Shown: positions 15,960 through 23,874 of the stretch, in pieces
Layout of the letters: every line of letters begins with the position of its first letter
Position numbering within the stretch: the first letter of the stretch is position 1
Assembly: GCF_004348425.1 (NCBI RefSeq)
Contig: NZ_SMKK01000063.1
Location: 1-42,007, forward strand
DNA length: 42,007 nucleotides
Reading direction: 5' to 3'
Source of the DNA: Actinomadura sp. 7K507
GTDB lineage: Bacteria; Actinomycetota; Actinomycetes; Streptosporangiales; Streptosporangiaceae
Position numbers and translations under genes: made by a program
Notes under the pieces: generated by a model
Database searches by the model: none
The model's input: the letters and a program-made list of their open reading frames with translations, nothing else
Told to the model about the DNA's origin: nothing

Positions 15960-16259
15960 TCAGCCGCGGCGCATGAGCCGGCCCACGGCCGCCATCAATT
16001 CGGTGGACATCGCGTCCCCCTTGCCCTCCTCGGCGCCCTCGGCCACGCAGTGCCGCACGTGCCCGTCCAGCAGGCCGAGCGCGACCTTGTCCAGCGCGGC
16101 CTGGACGGCGCTGATCTGCGTGAGGATGTCGATGCAGTAGCGGTCCTCGTCGACCATCCGGTCGATGCCGCGCACCTGCCCCTCGATCCGGGCAAGCCGC
16201 GTCTGCAGCTGGTCCTTCGTGGCGGTGTACCCGCGGGTGGGGGTCTCGCTGGTCGCCAT
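15960..16259 (-). CDS. csoR: Copper-sensing repressor CsoR
   Basis: A 99-aa all-helical metal sensor. The Cu(I) ligands of CsoR are all present with the right spacing: Cys42, His67 and Cys71 (C-x24-H-x3-C), equivalent to Cys36, His61 and Cys65 of M. tuberculosis CsoR. RLARIEGQVRGIDRMV is the family's DNA-binding first helix, and EDRYCIDILTQ surrounds Cys42. Copper release of the protein from its operator would derepress target genes. ATG 16259 is preferred because it follows GAGGACGG closely. No copA or copZ gene adjoins it, so its targets are probably elsewhere or include its own promoter. Confidence 0.93.
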   Translation of the reverse strand: MATSETPTRGYTATKDQLQTRLARIEGQVRGIDRMVDEDRYCIDILTQISAVQAALDKVALGLLDGHVRHCVAEGAEEGKGDAMSTELMAAVGRLMRRG

Positions 16260-16294
16260 CTCCGTCCTCACATTCTTCCGAGGGCGCACGCCCG

Positions 16295-16326
16295 GATACC
16301 CCTGGGGAAATCCCCTAATGGGTACC
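16295..16326 (-). promoter_or_regulatory. Candidate CsoR operator
   Basis: The stretch reads GATACCCC, then TGGGG, then ATCCCC, then GGGTACC, an imperfect inverted G/C-tract repeat with TACCC half-sites. CsoR operators are typically pseudo-palindromes of TACCC(C) tracts. It lies between the ald stop and csoR start, 36 nt before the csoR ATG, and fits autorepression. Match judged by eye. Confidence 0.5.
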
Positions 16327-16340
16327 TTATGCGCTCGCGG

Positions 16341-17456
16341 TCAGTCCAAGACGGAGGTGAGAGGCACGTAGGGGAGGGAGTGGGCTTCGGCGACGTGGGC
16401 GTGGACGAGGTCGCCGGCGTGGGTGTTGAGACCGCGGGCGAGGGCGGCGTCGGTCTCCAGGGCGCGGCGCCAGCCCTTGCCGGCGATCTGGACGGCGTAG
16501 GGCAGCGTGACACCGGTCAGCGCGTAGGTGGAGGTGTTGGGGACCGAACCCGGCATGTTCGCGACGCAGTAGAACGTCGAGTCGTGCACGCGGTAGGTGG
16601 GCTCGGCGTGCGTGGTGGGGCGGGAGTCCTCGAAGCAGCCGCCCTGGTCGATCGCGATGTCCACCAGGACGGAACCGGCCTTCATGCCCGCGACCAGCTC
16701 GTTCGAGATGAGCTTGGGCGCCCTGGCGCCGGGGATCAGGACCGCGCCGATGACCAGGTCGGCGGCGCGGGCCTCCCGCTCGACGGTGTACGCGCTCGAC
16801 ACCAGGGTGCGGATACGGCCCTGATAGACGGCGTCGATGTGGCGGAGGCGGTCGACGTCGACGTCGAGCACCGTGACGTCCGCGCCCATCCCGGCGGCGA
16901 TCTGCGCCGCGTTCAGTCCGGACACGCCGCCGCCGATGACGACCACCTTGGCCGGCGCGACGCCGGGGACGCCGCCGGGCAGGACGCCGCGCCCGCCGTT
17001 GGACGACATCAGGCTGTACGCGCCGACCTGCGGGGCGAGCCGCCCGGCGACCTCGGACATGGGAGCCAGCAGCGGCAGGGAGCCGCCCGGCGGCTGGACG
17101 GTCTCGTACGCGATCGCGGTGACGCCGGCGGACAGCAGCGCGCCGGTGCACTCGCGGGACGCGGCCAGGTGCAGGTAGGCGAACAGGACCTGGCCGTCGC
17201 GCATCCGGTGGTACTCGGACGCCACCGGCTCCTTGACCTTGAGGATCAGCTCTCCCTCGGCCCAGACCTCGTCCGGGCCGTCCACGATCTTGGCGCCCGC
17301 GGCGGCGTAGTCGTCGTCGGGGATCGCCGATCCCAGCCCCGCGCCGCGCTCGACGAACACCTCGTGGTCGTGGCGGGTGAGCTCGTGCACTCCCGCCGGG
17401 GCGATGGCCACCCGGTACTCGTGGTTCTTGACCTCGCGGGGGACACCGATCTTCAC
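16341..17456 (-). CDS. ald: Alanine dehydrogenase
   Basis: A 371-aa cytosolic NAD-dependent enzyme interconverting L-alanine and pyruvate plus ammonia. It starts MKIGVPREVKNHEYRVA, with the substrate Arg (YRVA) and GLGSAIPDDDY. Further diagnostic segments are ILKVKEP with the catalytic Lys, YLHLAAS with the catalytic-type His, and a Rossmann GGGVSGLNAA near residue 175. DIAIDQGGCFE and the late NMPGSVPNTST region complete the family pattern. Full length and intact. GTG 17456 follows GAGGAG at 5 nt. No AldR-type regulator adjoins it, but a TTGACA-like box lies upstream. Confidence 0.95.
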   Translation of the reverse strand: MKIGVPREVKNHEYRVAIAPAGVHELTRHDHEVFVERGAGLGSAIPDDDYAAAGAKIVDGPDEVWAEGELILKVKEPVASEYHRMRDGQVLFAYLHLAASRECTGALLSAGVTAIAYETVQPPGGSLPLLAPMSEVAGRLAPQVGAYSLMSSNGGRGVLPGGVPGVAPAKVVVIGGGVSGLNAAQIAAGMGADVTVLDVDVDRLRHIDAVYQGRIRTLVSSAYTVEREARAADLVIGAVLIPGARAPKLISNELVAGMKAGSVLVDIAIDQGGCFEDSRPTTHAEPTYRVHDSTFYCVANMPGSVPNTSTYALTGVTLPYAVQIAGKGWRRALETDAALARGLNTHAGDLVHAHVAEAHSLPYVPLTSVLD

Positions 17457-17534
17457 GGGAGCTCCTCATGGTCGGCGCTGACCGGGCGTACGCCTCCAGC
17501 GTGCGGCGCGGAGCGTCCCGGCGCCATGGGCAAG

Positions 17535-17572
17535 GTGTCAGCGCATCGGCCCGTTCGGCTACACCGTGTCAA
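17535..17572 (-). promoter_or_regulatory. Upstream region of ald with repeated TGACAC
   Basis: On the minus strand a perfect -35 hexamer TTGACA lies at 17572-17567, and TGACAC recurs at 17540-17535, 31 bp (three helical turns) away in the same orientation. The first may be the ald -35 box. The repetition could also be a regulator site. No clear -10 hexamer was found. Confidence 0.35.
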
Positions 17573-17597
17573 CCCGGCCGCACCGTCGCCGGCACGC

Positions 17598-18407
17598 TCA
17601 GGGCTTCCGGGCGACGCCCCCGTACATGAGGCGCTGGCCGACGGTCAGCTCGTCCGGGACGTCCACGTCGGGCCGCCACAGCGGCAGCGGGACCAGGCCG
17701 GGTTCGAGGAGCTCCAGGCCGTCGAAGTAGCGGGTGATCTCCTCGGGCGTGCGGAAACGTCCCGTGCCGAGCAGCCCCTGGTACTGGACCTCGGCGTCGG
17801 CCGCCTCCGGGCTCGACGCGCAGAACGCCGTGACGAAGAGGTGACTGCCGGACGGCACGGCGTCCATCAGCGTCTTCACGATCCGCTGCGGCCCCTCGTC
17901 GTCGTGCAGGTGGTGCAGGATGCCGACCAGCATCACCCCGACGGGCTGGTCGAAGTCGATGAGCCGGCGCACTTCGTCGTGCGCGAGGATCTTCTCCGGC
18001 TCCCGGACGTCGGCGGTCACGACGGTGGTGTTCGCGTTCTCGGCGAGTAGCGCCCGGCCGTGCGCGAGGACGATCGGGTCGTTGTCGACGTACACGACCC
18101 GCGTGCCGGGCGCGGTGGCCTGCGCGACCTGGTGGGTGTTCTGCACGGTCGGGAGCCCGGAGCCGAGATCGAGGAACTGGCGCAGGCCCGCCCCGGCGGT
18201 CAGGTACCGCACGCCGCGGCCGAGGATCTCCCGGTTGTAGGTGGCGACGTCGTAGATCTCGGGAACGATCTTGACGATCTCGGCCACGAAGGCGCGATCG
18301 ACCTCGAAGTTGTCCTTGCCCCGCAGGACCACGTCGTAGGTCCTGGCGATGCTCGGCTTGGTGGTGTCGATCCCGAGTGAAGCCCAGTCGTACTGCTCTT
18401 CGGCCAT
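17598..18407 (-). CDS. SAM-dependent methyltransferase, DUF574 family
   Basis: A 269-aa protein of the actinobacterial DUF574 methyltransferases. It has the typical N-terminus (WASLGIDTTKPSIARTYDVVLRGKDNFEVDR), then motif I FLDLGSGLPT at about residue 77 for SAM binding. VVYVDNDPIVLAHG is the acidic-loop motif and VGILHHLHDD the motif IV region. Actinomycetes, especially Streptosporangiales, carry many copies. The substrate is unknown and secondary metabolism is often suspected. It stands alone between ald and glycerate kinase on the same strand, with its own promoter-like element upstream. Confidence 0.85.
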   Translation of the reverse strand: MAEEQYDWASLGIDTTKPSIARTYDVVLRGKDNFEVDRAFVAEIVKIVPEIYDVATYNREILGRGVRYLTAGAGLRQFLDLGSGLPTVQNTHQVAQATAPGTRVVYVDNDPIVLAHGRALLAENANTTVVTADVREPEKILAHDEVRRLIDFDQPVGVMLVGILHHLHDDEGPQRIVKTLMDAVPSGSHLFVTAFCASSPEAADAEVQYQGLLGTGRFRTPEEITRYFDGLELLEPGLVPLPLWRPDVDVPDELTVGQRLMYGGVARKP

Positions 18408-18457
18408 GCCGTGCCCGCCTCGCCCGATGTTGAGTTCTGTGGTTCGCCGCTCCGTAG

Positions 18458-18487
18458 ATCGTAAACGTCTGACTACTCGTCCGTCAC
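18458..18487 (-). promoter_or_regulatory. Putative promoter of the DUF574 methyltransferase gene
   Basis: On the minus strand GTGACG (18487-18482) and TACGAT (18463-18458) are 18 bp apart, about 50 nt before the start codon. The same -35 hexamer and spacing occur before lprG in this window. Confidence 0.4.
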
Positions 18488-18539
18488 GAAAGTGGCGAAT
18501 ATTCCGGGGAGCGATCCGAACCGGTTGGAGCGGTCCGGG

Positions 18540-19706
18540 CTACGGGCCCGCAGGGGGGAGCCACTCGTCCGCGATCGCGACCGTCAGCTGCTCCAGCAGC
18601 GGCCCGGCCCGGCGGACGCGGCGCTCGGCGTCGGGCTCGATGTCGGCCAGCGCGTACGCCGCCTGGATGCGCGCCTTGCGGAGCTGCTCGCCGGTGAGGC
18701 CGCGGCGCCCGGCGACCGCGACGACGGGCGCGCCCGCGCGGGCGGCGGCGCGGGCGACGCCGATCGGCGCGGTGCCGCGCAGCGAGCGGGTGTCGAGCGA
18801 GCCCTCGCCGGTCACGACCAGGTGCGCGCCCCGCGCCTTCCCGGCGAAGCCCAGCAGGTCGAGCATGAGCGAGGCGCCCGGCTCGATCGTCGCGCCGAGG
18901 AAGGCGAGCGCGGCGAACCCGACGCCGCCCGCCGTCCCGGCGCCCGGCAGGTCGCGGGCCGCCGTGCGGGACGCCGCCTCCGCCAGGTCGGCCCAGCGGC
19001 GCAGCCCCGCGTCCAGCAGCCGGACCTCGTCGCGGCTCGCCCCGTGGCGCGGCCCGTCCACCGCCGCGGCGCCGGTGCGGCCGAGCAGCGGTCCCGCCGG
19101 GTCGCCCGCGACCACCACCTCGATGCCCGACATGTCCGGCAGGCCGCGCAGGTCCAGGGCGTGCAGGGAGCGCAGCGCCGCCCCGCCGGGCGGGAGGTCC
19201 TTGCCGACCGCGTCCAGCAGCCGGCCCCCGAGGCCCTGCACGAGGCCCGCGCCGCCGTCGGTGCAGGCGCCGCCGCCGAGTCCGAGGACGATCCGGCGGG
19301 CGCCGAGCCGCACCGCGTGCGCGAGCAGCTGCCCCGTCCCGATGCTGGACGCGGCGAGCGGGCGCGGCTTGCCGTCCGGCAGCCGGCGCACGCCGGACGC
19401 CTCGGCGAGCTCCACCACCGCGCTGCGGCCGTTCACCGCCAGCCGCGCGGTGAGCGGACGGCCCGTCGGCCCGCAGACCTCCGCCTCGACCCGCCGCCAT
19501 CCGGCCGCCACCGCGGCCTCGACGGTGCCCTCCCCGCCGTCGGCCACCGGGAGCTCCACCAGCGGGACGCCGGGCCGGGCGCGGCGCAGCCCGGCCGCGA
19601 GGTGCCGTGCCGCCTGCGCCGCGGTCAGCGCTCCCGGGAACCTGTCAGGGGCCAGTAGGACGTGACCTGGCGGCGACGGGTGGGAGGGAGAGTCCGCGGA
19701 CACCAC
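18540..19706 (-). CDS. Glycerate kinase (GlxK/GarK family)
   Basis: A 388-aa kinase phosphorylating D-glycerate, the last step of glyoxylate/glycerate use. Family motifs in order are HVLLAPDRFPGALTA, PVADGGEGT, the glycine-rich GLGGGACTDGGAG near the middle, and GEGSLDTRSLRGTAPIGVA near the C-terminus. Full length. The long upstream reading frame has no good start, and GTG 19706 is chosen because GAAAGG lies 7 nt before it; adjacent GTGs at 19712 and 19703 are alternatives. The NCS2 purine permease lies upstream on the same strand, with a PucR-type HTH gene beyond, which would suit purine-derived glyoxylate catabolism. Confidence 0.9.
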   Translation of the reverse strand: MVSADSPSHPSPPGHVLLAPDRFPGALTAAQAARHLAAGLRRARPGVPLVELPVADGGEGTVEAAVAAGWRRVEAEVCGPTGRPLTARLAVNGRSAVVELAEASGVRRLPDGKPRPLAASSIGTGQLLAHAVRLGARRIVLGLGGGACTDGGAGLVQGLGGRLLDAVGKDLPPGGAALRSLHALDLRGLPDMSGIEVVVAGDPAGPLLGRTGAAAVDGPRHGASRDEVRLLDAGLRRWADLAEAASRTAARDLPGAGTAGGVGFAALAFLGATIEPGASLMLDLLGFAGKARGAHLVVTGEGSLDTRSLRGTAPIGVARAAARAGAPVVAVAGRRGLTGEQLRKARIQAAYALADIEPDAERRVRRAGPLLEQLTVAIADEWLPPAGP

Positions 19707-19841
19707 AGCCACGCCTTTCACGCCGGGGGTAAGGCCGTACCTTCTGCTTACGCCATGACGGCACTGATTTACACCCGCAAGCGTGTCCAAGAATTTTAGA
19801 TACACCGCAATCCGCCCCGGTCCGGCGGCTCGCGGCGGCCG

Positions 19842-21287
19842 TCAGCGCACCCCCAGCCACCCCTCGATCGGGCTGATCACGAAGAAGAGCAGGAACAGCG
19901 CCACCACGGGCCACAGCCAGACCGACACCTCGCGCACCTTGCCCCGGGCCAGCTTGATCAGCGCGTAGCTCACCAGCCCGCCGCCGATCCCGATCGTGAT
20001 CGAGAACGTGAACGGCATCAGCACGATGGTCAGGAAAGCCGGGATCGTCAGCTCCAGGTCGTCCCAGTCCACCTTGGCGACCTGCGTCATCATCAGCGCG
20101 CCGACGACGACCAGCGCGGGCGCGGCGGCCTGCGCGGGCACCGTCGCGGCGAGCGGGGTGAGGAACAGGGTCACGGCGAACAGCGCGCCGGTGGCGATGT
20201 TGGCCAGGCCCGTCCGCGCGCCCTCGCCGACACCGGCCGCCGACTCCACGAACACCGTGTTGGCGGACGAGCTGGTCACGCCGCCGAACGCGGCCGACAC
20301 GCCGTCCACCGACAGGATCCGGCCGAGCCCCGGGACCTGGCCCTTCTCGTCCAGCAGGCCCGCCTCGTCGCTGACCCCGAGGATCGTGCCCATCGCGTCG
20401 AAGAATCCCGACAGCACCAGCGTGAACAGCACGACCAGCGCGGTGATGACCCCGGCCTCGGCGAACCCGCCGAACAGGTCGAACTCACCGAACAGCCCGA
20501 AGTCGGGCATCGCGAACAGGCTGTCGGGCATGCTCGGCGTGACCACGCCCCAGCCGCCCTCCTTGATGTTCGCGTTCTCCTGGATCAGCACGGCGGCCAC
20601 CGTCCCGGCCACGATGCTGATCAGGATCGCGCCGGGCACCCGCCGCACGTAAAGGACGATCATCAGCAGCAGGGTGAGCCCGAACACCAGCACCGGCCAG
20701 GTGTCCAGCTGCCCGCTGGTGCCCAGGGCCAGCGGCGGGCTCTCGTCGTTGGAGCTGACGAAGCCCGCGTCGTAGAAGCCGACGAGCGCGATGAACGCGC
20801 CGATGCCGACCGCGATCGCGTGCTTGAGCGCCAGCGGGATCGAGTTCATGATCCGCTCGCGGATCCCGGTGAGGGCGAGCACCACGATCACCGCGCCCTC
20901 GATCACCACCAGCCCCATCGCCTGCGGCCAGGTCATCACCGGCGCCGCCTGGAACGCCACGACCGCGTTGATGCCGAGGCCCGCGGCGAGCGCGAGCGGC
21001 GCGTTCCCGACCAGGCCCATGATCACCGTGGCGATCGCCGCGGACAGTGCGGTCATCGTGGTCAGCTGCGGGATCGACAGCTGCGCCCCGGTGACGTCCT
21101 CCGCCCCGCCGAGGATGATCGGGTTCAGCAGGATGATGTACGCCATCGCGAAGAACGTGGTGACGCCGCCGCGCAGCTCGCGCGACACGGTCGTCCCGCG
21201 CCCGGTGAGGTCGAACAGCCGCTCCAGCGGCCCGTGCCCGCGCGCCGGCGGTGAATCGCCGGCCCTGGCGGCGTTGGTCTCGGACAT
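19842..21287 (-). CDS. NCS2-family purine permease, AzgA-like
   Basis: A 481-aa inner-membrane transporter of the AzgA branch of NCS2, which imports adenine, guanine or hypoxanthine with protons. It shows the expected 12-14 TM segments. Diagnostic stretches are ELRGGVTTFFAMAYIILLNP, LAAGLGINAVVAF, FFDAMGTILGVSDEAGL and VSAAFGGVTSSSANTVFVESAAGVGEGARTG's consensus region. ATG 21287 follows a GGAG at 9 nt. It is divergent from a PucR-type HTH gene and lies 135 nt upstream of the glycerate kinase start. The base transported cannot be fixed from sequence. Confidence 0.9.
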   Translation of the reverse strand: MSETNAARAGDSPPARGHGPLERLFDLTGRGTTVSRELRGGVTTFFAMAYIILLNPIILGGAEDVTGAQLSIPQLTTMTALSAAIATVIMGLVGNAPLALAAGLGINAVVAFQAAPVMTWPQAMGLVVIEGAVIVVLALTGIRERIMNSIPLALKHAIAVGIGAFIALVGFYDAGFVSSNDESPPLALGTSGQLDTWPVLVFGLTLLLMIVLYVRRVPGAILISIVAGTVAAVLIQENANIKEGGWGVVTPSMPDSLFAMPDFGLFGEFDLFGGFAEAGVITALVVLFTLVLSGFFDAMGTILGVSDEAGLLDEKGQVPGLGRILSVDGVSAAFGGVTSSSANTVFVESAAGVGEGARTGLANIATGALFAVTLFLTPLAATVPAQAAAPALVVVGALMMTQVAKVDWDDLELTIPAFLTIVLMPFTFSITIGIGGGLVSYALIKLARGKVREVSVWLWPVVALFLLFFVISPIEGWLGVR

Positions 21288-21453
21288 GACGGGCGCTCCG
21301 CTTTCAGCAGCATGGTCTCGGAATGGGCGTGCACAGGTTAACCGTCCCGGGGGCGGCCGTCCCGCACCGGCACAGCCGGGCGGGGCGGTATCCAGATGTG
21401 ATTCCCGGCTTCCACAGCGTGACCTCGCGACGGGTCCGCTATAGCCTGCCCTG

Positions 21454-21798
21454 GTGCGAATGCGAGACTCGGCCGGGATGGACGGCCTCGACTCCTATGC
21501 GCGGCTGCTGGACTCGGTCCCGGAGGGCACGCGCTCGTCCTTCCGCGCCCGGATGCTCGGCCCGCTGGAGGAGTACGACAGCAGCCGGCAGGCCGAGCTC
21601 GTGCACACGCTCGAGGTCTTCCTCACGTGTTCGGGGTCCTGGCGCCGCAGCGCGACACGGCTGCACGTCCATGTGAACACGCTTCGGTACCGAATCCGGC
21701 GAATCGAGGACCTGACCGGCCGGGACCTCGGCACACTCGAGGACCGGGTCGACTTCTTCCTCGCCCTGCGCGCGACGCGGCCGGCGAGCACCCGGTAA
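21454..21798 (+). CDS. Orphan PucR-type C-terminal HTH protein
   Basis: A 114-aa protein made only of the helix-turn-helix that normally ends PucR/CdaR-type regulators of about 500 aa. The core is EVFLTCSGSWRRSATRLHVH, followed by VNTLRYRIRRIEDLTGRDL and LEDRVDFFLALRA. The purine-sensing N-terminal domain and GGDEF-like middle are absent, and the preceding 166 bp shows no trace of them. It is divergent from the purine permease. A full-length PucR controls purine catabolism, so a role near the permease is plausible but inferred. Starts GTG 21454, ATG 21460 and ATG 21478 are all possible and none has a clear ribosome-binding site. Confidence 0.78.
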   Translation: MRMRDSAGMDGLDSYARLLDSVPEGTRSSFRARMLGPLEEYDSSRQAELVHTLEVFLTCSGSWRRSATRLHVHVNTLRYRIRRIEDLTGRDLGTLEDRVDFFLALRATRPASTR

Positions 21799-21802
21799 CG
21801 GG

Positions 21803-21828
21803 AACACTCTTCCAGCGGGAAACACTCT
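21803..21828 (+). promoter_or_regulatory. Direct repeats before the XRE-TPR regulator
   Basis: GGGA(A)ACACTCT occurs twice: AACACTCT at 21803-21810 and again at 21821-21828, 18 bp apart, ending 18 nt before the regulator's ATG. This placement suggests a binding site for the regulator itself. Only the repeats are seen; regulation is inferred. Confidence 0.45.
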
Positions 21829-21846
21829 GTAGGCGGTGGTCACACG

Positions 21847-23145
21847 ATGGATCGGGAGACACTGGGGCAGCGCATACGCGCCCTGCGGATCCGGCAGGGC
21901 GTGAGCCAGGCGCAGCTCGCCTTCCCCGAGCTGTCCGACAGCTATATCTCGCTGATCGAGAGCGACAAGCGGGTGCCCGCCCCGAGCGTGGTCGAGCTGC
22001 TCGCGGCGAAGCTGAACTGCTCGCCCACCTATCTCGTCAGCGGCGTCAGCGAGGACGTCGTGGACGAGCTGCGCGTCACGCTCGACTACGCGGAGATCGC
22101 GCTGAGCAACGGCGCCGCGGCCGAGGCGCGGGCCCGGTTCGCCGAGGTGCTCGCCAGCGCCGACGCGGTGGCGCTGCCGGAGATGCTGCACCAGGCGCGG
22201 TGGGGGCACGCCCTCGCGCTGGAGGCCGCGGGCGAGCTGGAGGAGGCGATCACCGGGCTGGCGGAGCTGACCGGGCAGGCCTCCGCCGAGGCCGACCTCG
22301 ACCACTGGGCGAAGGTGCACGTCGCGCTGAGCCGCTGCCTGCGCGAGCGCGGCGACATCGGCGCGGGCGTGCACGCCGCCGAGAACGCGCTGCGGCACCT
22401 CATCGCGACCGGCGCCGACTCGACCGACGCCGCCGTGCACCTCGGCGCGGCGCTGCTCGCCGCGTTCATCGAGCGCGGCGACCTCGTCCGGGCCCGCCAG
22501 CTCGCCGCCCAGCTCGTCGAGCGGGCCGAGCGGATCGGCAGCCCCCGCGCCCGGATGGTCGCCTACTGGGAGGCCGCCTACGTCGCCGAGATCCGCGGCG
22601 AGTACGAGGAGGGCGTCGCCCTCGCCGAGCGGGCGCTGATGCTCGCGGGCGACGGCGAGGACCCCCGCAACCTCGGACGGCTCCGCGTCAGCTACGCCGG
22701 GCTGCTGCTGCGCGCCCGTCCCGACCAGGCCGCCCGCGCCCGCGAGCTGCTCACCCGGGTCCGCGGCGAGATCAACGCCAGCTCGTCCGGGGAGATCGAC
22801 GTCGCCTGGTGCCTGACCGAGCTGGCCCGCGCCGAGACGGTGCTCGGCCGTCCCGCCGAGGCGGTGCGGCTCGCCGAGGAGGCCCTCGACCTGCTCGGGG
22901 AGGCGCCGCGCCGCGCGACCGCCGGGGCGCTGACCGTGCTCGGCGAGGCGTCGGTGCGGCTCGGCCGCCGCGACCGCGCCGTGGAGGTGCTGACCCGGGC
23001 CGCCACCTGCCTGGAGGAGATGGAGTCGTCCCGGGAGGCCGCGCAGGCCTGGTTCGACCTCGCCGAGGTGCTGGCCGAGACGGGGACCGCCGACGAGCCC
23101 AGGATGGCCGCCTACCGCCGGGCCCTGACCTGCGTCGGCGTGTAA
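21847..23145 (+). CDS. XRE-family HTH regulator with TPR-like array
   Basis: A 432-aa protein. Residues about 1-65 are an XRE helix-turn-helix (RIRALRIRQGVSQAQLA, SDSYISLIESDKRVPAPSVVELLAAKLNC). Residues about 75-425 are helical repeats with the TPR-like pattern of alternating Ala-rich helices. Proteins of this layout occur in actinomycete and Bacillus development and stress circuits (peptide- or protein-sensing Rap-like folds); whether this one binds a peptide is unknown. ATG 21847 follows AGGCGGTGG. It lies 48 nt after the orphan PucR-HTH gene and 105 nt before copC, and two direct repeats precede it. Confidence 0.85.
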   Translation: MDRETLGQRIRALRIRQGVSQAQLAFPELSDSYISLIESDKRVPAPSVVELLAAKLNCSPTYLVSGVSEDVVDELRVTLDYAEIALSNGAAAEARARFAEVLASADAVALPEMLHQARWGHALALEAAGELEEAITGLAELTGQASAEADLDHWAKVHVALSRCLRERGDIGAGVHAAENALRHLIATGADSTDAAVHLGAALLAAFIERGDLVRARQLAAQLVERAERIGSPRARMVAYWEAAYVAEIRGEYEEGVALAERALMLAGDGEDPRNLGRLRVSYAGLLLRARPDQAARARELLTRVRGEINASSSGEIDVAWCLTELARAETVLGRPAEAVRLAEEALDLLGEAPRRATAGALTVLGEASVRLGRRDRAVEVLTRAATCLEEMESSREAAQAWFDLAEVLAETGTADEPRMAAYRRALTCVGV

Positions 23146-23183
23146 ACGGCCGGATCCGCGCGTGGACGTCGTGGAACCCGGGA

Positions 23184-23211
23184 TGTGTCAGTACCACACC
23201 CTCAGTAGGGT
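23184..23211 (+). promoter_or_regulatory. Putative promoter of copC
   Basis: TGTGTC (23184-23189) and TAGGGT (23206-23211) are separated by 16 bp, 39 nt before the copC ATG. TAGGGT is the same -10 type seen before lprG. Confidence 0.4.
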
Positions 23212-23250
23212 GGAGAAGCCCCTTCGGCCCTCTAGAGAACCCGGCCATCA

Positions 23251-23874
23251 ATGAACATCCTCAAGCTTCGCCGGCCCCTGCGCGGTCTCGGCATCGCCGC
23301 CGCCGTCGCCGCCCTGCTCACCGTCGTCATGGCGCCGCCCGCGCTCGCCCACCCCCAGCTCGTGAGCAGCACGCCGGCCAAGGGCGCCTCGGCGGAATCG
23401 GTCACCGAGGTGAAGCTGGTCTTCAGCGGCAAGATCAACCTCGCCGAGGTCGTCGTCAAGGACGACTCGGGCAAGACGTTCCACTCGGGCGCCGCCGAGC
23501 GCTCGGGGGCGACGGTCACGCAGAAGCTGTCGGGCGCGCTGCCCGCCGGGACCTACACGGTGGCCTACCGCGTCGTCGGCGAGGACGGGCACCCGATCCA
23601 GAGCGACGACGTGACGTTCACCGCGGCCGGGGGAGCCGCGCCCGCGCCGTCCGCGGGCGGGGTCGGCGCCGAGGAGCAGACGGGCGCCGCCGCCACCTCC
23701 GACGAGCAGCCGCTCAAGGTCGACCAGGAGCAGGCCGCGGCGGAGGAGGACTCCGGTTCCGGGCCGGTGCTGTGGATACTGATCGTCGCGGGCCTGCTGA
23801 TCGGCGTCGGAATCGGCGTCGGCATCGTGTTCCAGGCCAAGCGCAAGCACCAGGCGGCCGGCGGAAGTGAATAG
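23251..23874 (+). CDS. copC: CopC-domain copper-binding protein with C-terminal anchor
   Basis: A 207-aa exported copper protein. The signal peptide ends ALA-HPQL, placing a His at the mature N-terminus, the classic first Cu(II) ligand of CopC. Residues 33-125 are the beta-sandwich with GEDGHPIQSDDVTF, whose His and Asp complete the site. A Pro/Ala/Glu-rich linker leads to one TM helix (about 165-190) and a cytoplasmic basic tail, so it is tethered to the membrane. It presumably hands copper to the CopD half of the downstream protein, whose gene overlaps the copC stop by 8 nt. ATG 23251 follows a weak ribosome-binding site. Confidence 0.9.
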   Translation: MNILKLRRPLRGLGIAAAVAALLTVVMAPPALAHPQLVSSTPAKGASAESVTEVKLVFSGKINLAEVVVKDDSGKTFHSGAAERSGATVTQKLSGALPAGTYTVAYRVVGEDGHPIQSDDVTFTAAGGAAPAPSAGGVGAEEQTGAAATSDEQPLKVDQEQAAAEEDSGSGPVLWILIVAGLLIGVGIGVGIVFQAKRKHQAAGGSE

